A stretch of 64,000 nucleotides of DNA, taken from positions 1-64,000 of the forward strand of contig SFIE01000004.1 of NCBI GenBank assembly GCA_004555405.1. The letters are read 5' to 3'. Below the pieces are notes generated by a model, which was not told the origin of the DNA, ran no database searches, and saw only the letters and a program-made list of their open reading frames with translations. Below are positions 58,572 to 64,000 of this stretch, in pieces (position 1 is the first letter of the stretch; every line of letters starts with the position of its first letter). The stretch comes from Subdoligranulum sp. Lineage in GTDB: Bacteria > Bacillota > Clostridia > Oscillospirales > Ruminococcaceae. The position numbers and the translations under genes are program-made.

Positions 58572-59600
58572 ATGCCCAGCCCGCTGATCAGCGTGATCGT
58601 GCCCGTGTATCGCTGTGCCGACACCTTAGAGCGCTGTGTACAAAGCGTTTTGGCGCAGGACTTTGCCGACTGGGAGCTGATTCTGGTGGACGACGGCAGC
58701 CCCGACCAAAGCGGCGCGCTGTGCGATGCCTTTGCCGCCAAGGACAGCCGCATCACCGCCCTGCACCAGAAAAACGGCGGGGCCTCCGCTGCGCGCAATG
58801 CCGGGCTGAACGCCGCCCAAGGCACTTACATCGACTTTTTGGACAGCGACGATCTTCTGGCGCCCGGTTTCTTTTCCGCTGCGGTGCCCCTGATGGAAAA
58901 CGAAGGGTTAGACCTGTTTCTTTTCTGCCTGCTGCGCCTTTCGGACGGCGGATGCTACCGCCCGCCCGTGACCGGCTATTTTGCAAGCCCGGCGGATCTA
59001 AAGCCATGGTTTTTGCCTCTTTTTACCGAGGGCGGGCATTTTGAATCACCCTGCAACAAGCTGTTTCGCCGCAGTGTGATCGGCGGGCTTCGCTTTGACC
59101 CGGCGCTGCGCGTAAACGAGGATGTGCTTTTTAATCTGTGCTACCTGCAAAAATGCGGTGCGCTGCGCCTGACCGATGCAGCCTATTACCGGCAGGACGA
59201 CCGCGGCGGCGAAAGCCTTTCACGCAGCATGAATGCCGATTTTTTGCAGGCCGAGGCCGCTACCCGCCCTGCCCTGCAGCAGTTTTTGCTTAGCTGCGGG
59301 CTGACAGAGGCCGAAGCCGCTGCGATTTTAAACGCCCGCCGGGCCGCCGCCTGCCGCAACCAGTTCGGCATTCTCACCGGGCGCGGCGGTTCGCTGCCCT
59401 TTGGGGTGCAGCGAAGCGTATTTGCCCAGATTTTTGCGTTTGCGCCTGCCCGGGCCCTGCTGATGCAGCAGCTTCGTGCTGACCCCAACCGTATGCAGGC
59501 CGGTGTGATCGCCTTTTGTGTGCGCTGCCGGCTGGCGGGCGCGCTTACGCTTTTGTGCAAACTGAAAAACCGAGTATTAGGGGGAAACGCCCATGCCTAA
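58572..59600 (+). CDS. GT2 glycosyltransferase
   Basis: 342 aa family 2 enzyme: ISVIVPVYRCADTLERCVQSV, LVDDGSPDQSGALCD, GGASAARNAGLNAAQGTY and DFLDSDDLLAPGF. The middle has the NKLFRRSV and NEDVLFNLCYL motifs shared by its neighbours. Very similar in plan to the genes at 59593, 60591 and 62912. AAAGGAGG lies a few bases before the ATG. Confidence 0.9.
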   Translation: MPSPLISVIVPVYRCADTLERCVQSVLAQDFADWELILVDDGSPDQSGALCDAFAAKDSRITALHQKNGGASAARNAGLNAAQGTYIDFLDSDDLLAPGFFSAAVPLMENEGLDLFLFCLLRLSDGGCYRPPVTGYFASPADLKPWFLPLFTEGGHFESPCNKLFRRSVIGGLRFDPALRVNEDVLFNLCYLQKCGALRLTDAAYYRQDDRGGESLSRSMNADFLQAEAATRPALQQFLLSCGLTEAEAAAILNARRAAACRNQFGILTGRGGSLPFGVQRSVFAQIFAFAPARALLMQQLRADPNRMQAGVIAFCVRCRLAGALTLLCKLKNRVLGGNAHA

Positions 59601-60594
59601 GATCAGTGTGATCACCACCGTTTACGATGCCAAAGAGTATCTTCCGCTTACCATCAAAAGCATTCTCGCCCAGACCCATCGGGATCTTGAGCTGATCCTG
59701 GTGGACGACGGCAGCCCCAACGGCTGCGGTGCCATCTGCGATGAATGGGCCGCTCAGGACAGCCGCATCAAAGTGATCCACAAGCCCAACGGCGGCCCGG
59801 CCACCGCCAGCAATGCAGGCTTGGATGCCGCCGCCGGCGATTATATCGGCTTTGTGGATTCGGATGATCTGATTGAGCCGGATCTTTACGAAAAACTGCT
59901 GGCCGCAATGCAGCAAAGCGGCTGCAAGCTGGCCGGATGCTGTGCAGGCGGCATAGACGAAACCGGCGCTCCCCTGCCCGAAAAAAGTGTGGATTGCCCC
60001 TTCACCGGTGTGCAGGATGCGCTGGATCTTTTTTATGACACCTTTCAAAACGGCGGAATGTACGCCATGCTGTGCTGGAATAAGCTGATGGCCGCCGAGC
60101 TGTGGCAGGGCGTTCGCTTTGATACCAGCTTTACCTATGGCGACGACTGCAATGTTCTGCACCGCATTTATGACGGACAGAAGATTTTTTGCCTGAACGA
60201 AGAATTGTATCATTACCGCAGCCGTGCAGGCAGCCTTACGGCCAAGCCCTTCCGCCCTGCCATGCTGGACGATCTGCGTTTATACCGAATGTGGTATGAA
60301 TTTTTGCTGGCCAAGCCGGACCGGCAGGATCTGGCACAGTGGGCATTGGCCCGCTGGTGGCAAAGATTCTATCTGTTTTATGTGCAGGCACGCCAGCAAA
60401 ATCAGCTGAACAGCGCCGCCAAGGCCGCCTTTGCGGCTTACCGTGCCCAGCTGAAGGCGCTGATGCCGTGCATTCTGGCCTGCCCGCATATTTCGGGTTT
60501 TGAAAAAAAGCGCGCCAAGCTGTTTGCCGCCAGCCCGGCGCTGGCTTATTCTGCCGCTGCTCTTTGGGGCAAGCTGCAGGGAGGCAAGGCATGA
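59593..60594 (+). CDS. GT2 glycosyltransferase
   Basis: 333 aa family 2 enzyme: ISVITTVYDAKEYLPLTIKSI, LVDDGSPNGCGAICDEWA, GGPATASNAGLDAAAGDY and GFVDSDDLIEPDL. It overlaps the previous gene by 8 bases and the next by 4 (ATGA), so translation is coupled along the series. Confidence 0.9.
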   Translation: MPKISVITTVYDAKEYLPLTIKSILAQTHRDLELILVDDGSPNGCGAICDEWAAQDSRIKVIHKPNGGPATASNAGLDAAAGDYIGFVDSDDLIEPDLYEKLLAAMQQSGCKLAGCCAGGIDETGAPLPEKSVDCPFTGVQDALDLFYDTFQNGGMYAMLCWNKLMAAELWQGVRFDTSFTYGDDCNVLHRIYDGQKIFCLNEELYHYRSRAGSLTAKPFRPAMLDDLRLYRMWYEFLLAKPDRQDLAQWALARWWQRFYLFYVQARQQNQLNSAAKAAFAAYRAQLKALMPCILACPHISGFEKKRAKLFAASPALAYSAAALWGKLQGGKA

Positions 60595-61544
60595 GCGCCG
60601 CCACCCTGCCCGCTGTTTCGGTGATTCTGCCGATCTACGGCGTGGAAAAATTTTTGCCTGCCTGCCTTGCCAGCCTGCAGGCACAAACTTTTACGGACTA
60701 TGAGCTGATCCTGGTGGATGACGGCAGCCCTGATGAAAGCGGCCGCATCTGCGATGAATGGGCTGAAACGCACCCCAACGCCCGTGTGATCCATCAGCAA
60801 AATCAGGGGCTTTCCGGCGCGCGCAACACCGGCATTGCCGCTGCGCGGGGGCAGTATCTTGCTTTTGTGGACAGCGACGATCTGGTGCGCCCCGCTTTTT
60901 TGCAAACCCTGTACGAACTGTGCGAACAAAACCATGCCGATATGGCGCTTTGCGGCGTGGAGGATGTGGCGGAAAATGGCGCGGCACTGCCGCAGCCCGT
61001 TTTCAGCCTGCCGCAGCCCGGCTGTTATTCCGGCCGGGCTTTGCTGGAACAGTTTTATTCCGCCGGTGCGCAAAGCTACACCGTGGCATGGAATAAACTG
61101 TACCGCCGCGAATTATGGCACACGCTGCGCTACCCGCCGGGCAAGCTGCACGAGGATGATGCCGTGGCGCACCGCCTGTTTTTTGCCGCCGAAACCGTGT
61201 GCTGCAGTGCCGAGCCCCTGTATTGCTATCGCTTGCGCCAAGGCAGCATTTGCCGCACCCAGGTGCGCCCTGCACATTTTGACGGTGTGGATGCCCTGCT
61301 GGATCGCTTTCATTTTTACCGGGAAAACGCCCTGCCCGCCGAGTCCACCGCCCGCGCGTGCTGGCGGCAGTATCTGTATTTGTGCGGGCAGGCCGCCCAA
61401 TGCCCCAGCGAAGCGCTGGCCGGGCGCATTGCCGCCTTGCAGCCTGCGCTGGCAGGGGTGCCCAAGGCCGGGCTTTCGCTTGCCGAGCGCCTGAGCGCCG
61501 AAAAGTGGCAGCGCCTTGCCCCGCGCAAGCTGCTGAAATTATAA
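60591..61544 (+). CDS. GT2 glycosyltransferase
   Basis: 317 aa family 2 enzyme: VSVILPIYGVEKFLPACLASL, LVDDGSPDESGRICDEWA, NQGLSGARNTGIAAARGQYLA, VDSDDLVRP, then VAWNKLYRRELW and LHEDDAVAHRLF. The start at 60591 overlaps the preceding stop as ATGA. A 151-base gap with a MITE-like fragment follows. Confidence 0.9.
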   Translation: MSAATLPAVSVILPIYGVEKFLPACLASLQAQTFTDYELILVDDGSPDESGRICDEWAETHPNARVIHQQNQGLSGARNTGIAAARGQYLAFVDSDDLVRPAFLQTLYELCEQNHADMALCGVEDVAENGAALPQPVFSLPQPGCYSGRALLEQFYSAGAQSYTVAWNKLYRRELWHTLRYPPGKLHEDDAVAHRLFFAAETVCCSAEPLYCYRLRQGSICRTQVRPAHFDGVDALLDRFHFYRENALPAESTARACWRQYLYLCGQAAQCPSEALAGRIAALQPALAGVPKAGLSLAERLSAEKWQRLAPRKLLKL

Positions 61545-61570
61545 TAAGGCAGCACCGTATGTTTTTTGAA

Positions 61571-61670
61571 GGCAATACCGCATAATTCTAAGTGCCGATA
61601 CGGTGAGCGAGGTGCGGCAGATGCTAAGCCAAAAGCGCAGATAATGCTTTGTGCATTATCGAGCATTTTT
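61571..61670. repeat. MITE-like repeat, copy 3 (left part)
   Basis: Identical or nearly identical to the left 100 bases of the complete copy, from GGCAATACCGCATAATTCTAAG to ATTATCGAGCATTTTT; the right half is missing. In the internal stem region it has three differences from copy 2, all of which keep both alternative pairings. About 10 bases upstream, at 61548-61560, a related GGCAGCACCGTAT may be a trace of another end. Confidence 0.85.
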
Positions 61671-61695
61671 AACCAAAACCAAAGGAGCGGCCGCT

Positions 61696-62907
61696 ATGGC
61701 TATGAAAGTATTTTTGGTGCCCCCGCCCGAGCTTCCGGTGCCTGCCGTAAAAGGCGGCGCTGTGGAAACACTGCTGGAGCATCTGATTTTTGAAAATGAA
61801 AAGCAGGGCAAGCTGGAGCTGTACTGCGCCAGCATTCCTGACCCTGAGGCACAGGCCAAAACCGCGCATTTGCGCCACACCAAAATGATATGGCTGCCCG
61901 CCGAGCCCAACCGCCGCCAGGGATACTGCTATGTGTGCGGTGCGCGGCGGCGCTTGGGGCTGCCCGCCCCGCTGGACCCGTGGTATGAGCAGGTGCGCTA
62001 CGAGATCCGCAGGATCAAGCCGGACTTTGCCATCAGCGAAGGCGGCGACCCCACCGAGTTTGCGCGCATCAGCCGTATGCTGGGCCCTGCCCGCTGCCTT
62101 TTGCATCTGCACGGCCCCACGCAGGGCGGCCCCCGGCTGGACCCTTTATATGGCGGTGTTTTGAGCCTGAGCGAATTCACCCGCCGGGAGTTTTTGCAAA
62201 CCAGCCAGATCCCGCCCCAAAAGGTGCGGGTGCTGCCCAACTGCATCGATCTGGATCATTTTCACCCCAGCCTGCCCCCCGATGCCGATGCGCTGCGCCT
62301 GAAGCTGGGCTTTACGCCTGCCGATTTTATTGTGCTGTTCTGCGGGCGCATTGCCGAGGAAAAGGGCATTCACAAGCTGGTGCAGGCATTTTCTCTGCTG
62401 CAGGACCCACGCTATAAGCTGCTGATCGTGGGCAGCCCGTTTTTTGCCGCACAGGCCACCAGCCCGTTTTTGGAAAAACTGAAGGCCGATGCTGCCGCCT
62501 TGGGCGATCGCATTCGCTTTACCGGCTTTGTGCCGCACGAGGAATTGCCCCTTTACTACGGCGCTGCCGACCTTGCGTGTTTTCCGGCTCTGTGGCAGGA
62601 GCCTGCGGGCCTTGTGGCCATTGAGGCCATGGCCTGCGGCCGCCCGGTGCTGGCCACTAAAAGCGGCGGTATGACAGAATATTTAGCCGGAAGCGACGCC
62701 GTAGAATTGCCCATTGAGCCGCAAAGCGAGCTGCCGCGCGCGCTGGCCGATGCCATTCGCACCCTGGCCGATGACCCCGAGCGCCGCTGGATGATGCGCC
62801 GCCGCGGCCTTATGCGCTCGCGCAGCTTTGGCCAGCAGGCCTACTATCAGAATTTTGTTCAGCTTTTGGAATATTATCAAACGCTGGATCATAAAAAGGA
62901 GCCGTAA
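61696..62907 (+). CDS. GT4 glycosyltransferase
   Basis: 403 aa GT-B family 4 enzyme: KVFLVPPPELPVPAVKGGAVETLLEHL, LPNCIDLDHFHPSLP, VLFCGRIAEEKGIHKLV, and the donor region FPALWQEPAGLVAIEAMACGRPVLATKSGGM with the full EX7E. The start at 61696 follows AAAGGAGCGG; the longer frame enters the MITE-like repeat. The repeat lies just upstream and could separate this gene from the preceding transcript. Confidence 0.93.
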   Translation: MAMKVFLVPPPELPVPAVKGGAVETLLEHLIFENEKQGKLELYCASIPDPEAQAKTAHLRHTKMIWLPAEPNRRQGYCYVCGARRRLGLPAPLDPWYEQVRYEIRRIKPDFAISEGGDPTEFARISRMLGPARCLLHLHGPTQGGPRLDPLYGGVLSLSEFTRREFLQTSQIPPQKVRVLPNCIDLDHFHPSLPPDADALRLKLGFTPADFIVLFCGRIAEEKGIHKLVQAFSLLQDPRYKLLIVGSPFFAAQATSPFLEKLKADAAALGDRIRFTGFVPHEELPLYYGAADLACFPALWQEPAGLVAIEAMACGRPVLATKSGGMTEYLAGSDAVELPIEPQSELPRALADAIRTLADDPERRWMMRRRGLMRSRSFGQQAYYQNFVQLLEYYQTLDHKKEP

Positions 62908-62911
62908 TGCC

Positions 62912-63973
62912 ATGAGTTTGGTGAGCATTATCACACCGGTATACAATGCCGCCGCCACGCTGAACCAGTGCGCCCAAAGCGTGCTTTCGCAGGATCACAC
63001 CCAGTGGGAGCTTTTGCTGATCGACGACGGCAGCACCGACACAAGCGCTGCACTTTGTGACGAGCTTGCCGCCAGGGATGCCCGCATTCGGGTGATCCAC
63101 CAGCCCAACGCGGGGGTTTCGGCTGCGCGCAATGCGGGGCTGGATGCAGCCCGCGGGGAGAGCATTCTGTTTCTGGACAGCGACGATGCCCTGCAGCCCG
63201 GCGCGTTGCGCGCCGCACTGAACGCCCAGCGCAGCTGCCCCGATTGCTGGGTGATGTGGCGCTATACGCTGGGAAACGCCGAGCGCGATGCCGATTTTTG
63301 GGGCGAAGAAGCCGCCCTGCAGGGCGTGACCCTGCTGAACGCGGCCTCGCTGGCATGGCTGTACAACCACTGTTTTCTTTCGATGCCGTGGAACAAGCTG
63401 TACCGCGCCGATGTGATCCGAAGCGCGCATTTGCGCTTTGACCGCAGCTTTTCGCTGGGCGAGGATCTTTTGTTTTGTCTGGACTATCTTGGGGCGCTGG
63501 GCGGGCCGGAGGCCCTGCCCGGCGTGTGCCTTGTGCATAGCAGCCTGACTTACTATCGCTGCGGCGAAAGCAGCGATACGCTTTCCACCAAATACCGCGC
63601 CGATTACTGCACGGTGTGGGAGCATATATTTACGCGCCTAAACGCCGAATGCCGGCGCTGGCAGTGCCCCGCCGAGGATCTGCACGCCATGCTGCGCGCC
63701 GAGCTTTTGATTTTGGCCGAGGGGGCAGCCAACGAATTTGTACACGGCGGCAAGGCCGCTGCCAGGGCTGCGCTGCGCAGCGACTGTATGCAGGCCCTTT
63801 GCGCCTCGCTGCGGGCCGAAAAGATCTATTCGCCCTATTATCTGCCCGTTCGCTGGGGGCTGATGGGGGTGGTGGCGCGCATGGCGCAAAGCCGCGGGCA
63901 GGGCAGCCGCCTGTTTGGCCGGCTGGACTGGCTGGGCTGGTATCTTTTGGGCGGCCGCTGGAAGCGCGGCTGA
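62912..63973 (+). CDS. GT2 glycosyltransferase
   Basis: 353 aa family 2 enzyme: VSIITPVYNAAATLNQCAQSV, LIDDGSTDTSAALCDELA, NAGVSAARNAGLDAARGES and FLDSDDALQPGAL, then MPWNKLYRADVI and LGEDLLFCLDYL. AAAGGAGCCG lies before the ATG at 62912, 4 bases after the previous stop. It ends 27 bases before the window edge, and the operon probably continues. Confidence 0.92.
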   Translation: MSLVSIITPVYNAAATLNQCAQSVLSQDHTQWELLLIDDGSTDTSAALCDELAARDARIRVIHQPNAGVSAARNAGLDAARGESILFLDSDDALQPGALRAALNAQRSCPDCWVMWRYTLGNAERDADFWGEEAALQGVTLLNAASLAWLYNHCFLSMPWNKLYRADVIRSAHLRFDRSFSLGEDLLFCLDYLGALGGPEALPGVCLVHSSLTYYRCGESSDTLSTKYRADYCTVWEHIFTRLNAECRRWQCPAEDLHAMLRAELLILAEGAANEFVHGGKAAARAALRSDCMQALCASLRAEKIYSPYYLPVRWGLMGVVARMAQSRGQGSRLFGRLDWLGWYLLGGRWKRG

Positions 63974-64000
63974 CTTTTTTGTAAATGTGAACTTTTTCTG

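Overview
The window looks like a chromosomal segment of a GC-rich, low-G+C-lineage Gram-positive anaerobe, most likely a gut Oscillospiraceae/Ruminococcaceae member near Faecalibacterium, Gemmiger or Subdoligranulum. This assignment rests on gene order (rimP-nusA-ylxR-ylxQ-infB; ylxM-ffh-rpsP-khpA-rimM-trmD; an mraZ-led dcw cluster), the single-chain glycyl-tRNA synthetase, a PASTA-bearing SpoVD/PBP2-like transpeptidase, AGGAGG-type ribosome binding sites, and sigma-A promoters such as TTGACA-17-TATGAT. No taxonomic marker was searched, so genus is inference.

Layout, left part (1-19.7 kb): the infB operon on the minus strand with its own promoter and a leader hairpin; a collapsed AEC-family permease; an M29 aminopeptidase behind an MBOAT/SGNH acyl-transfer pair; glycyl-tRNA synthetase; an Rrf2/IscR-type regulator divergent from it; aroD; an iscS-iscU-rhodanese operon whose promoter carries an Rrf2-like operator; an asparagine-synthetase-like protein that has lost both catalytic signatures; a fused wreck of niaR and nadA; and an intact glutamine-dependent nadE.

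Middle part (19.7-37.4 kb): a shortened division and cell-wall cluster (mraZ, rsmH, ftsL, spoVD-like PBP, mraY, ftsW, murG, ftsQ; no murE/F/D/C, ftsA or ftsZ here) with an MraZ-box promoter, an internal consensus promoter and internal terminators; then a DivIVA-like coiled-coil gene, rsmD, uvrC, ptsH, trmD, rimM, khpA, rpsP, ffh, ylxM, and a tRNA operon Arg(TCT)-His(GTG)-Gln(TTG).

Right part (37.5-64 kb): a cardiolipin synthase followed by a large surface-glycan locus made of two divergent operons that share the 53.6-53.97 kb intergenic region. The minus-strand arm encodes the CDP-glucose to CDP-4-keto-3,6-dideoxyhexose pathway (rfbF, rfbG, rfbH), a ThDP enzyme and an SDR reductase/epimerase that together resemble yersiniose-type branched-sugar synthesis, a Wzx flippase, a GT-C-like membrane protein and five glycosyltransferases. 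The plus-strand arm is nine consecutive glycosyltransferases and runs to the end of the window. This locus is the best candidate for an undescribed system: a 3,6-dideoxy (probably C4-branched) sugar glycan made by a Gram-positive gut bacterium.

A small non-autonomous repeat with terminal inverted repeats (MITE-like) occurs at about 86-178, 12920-13091 and 61571-61670. Two copies differ by three concerted substitutions that preserve two mutually exclusive stems, and one copy sits between the aroD promoter and its start codon.
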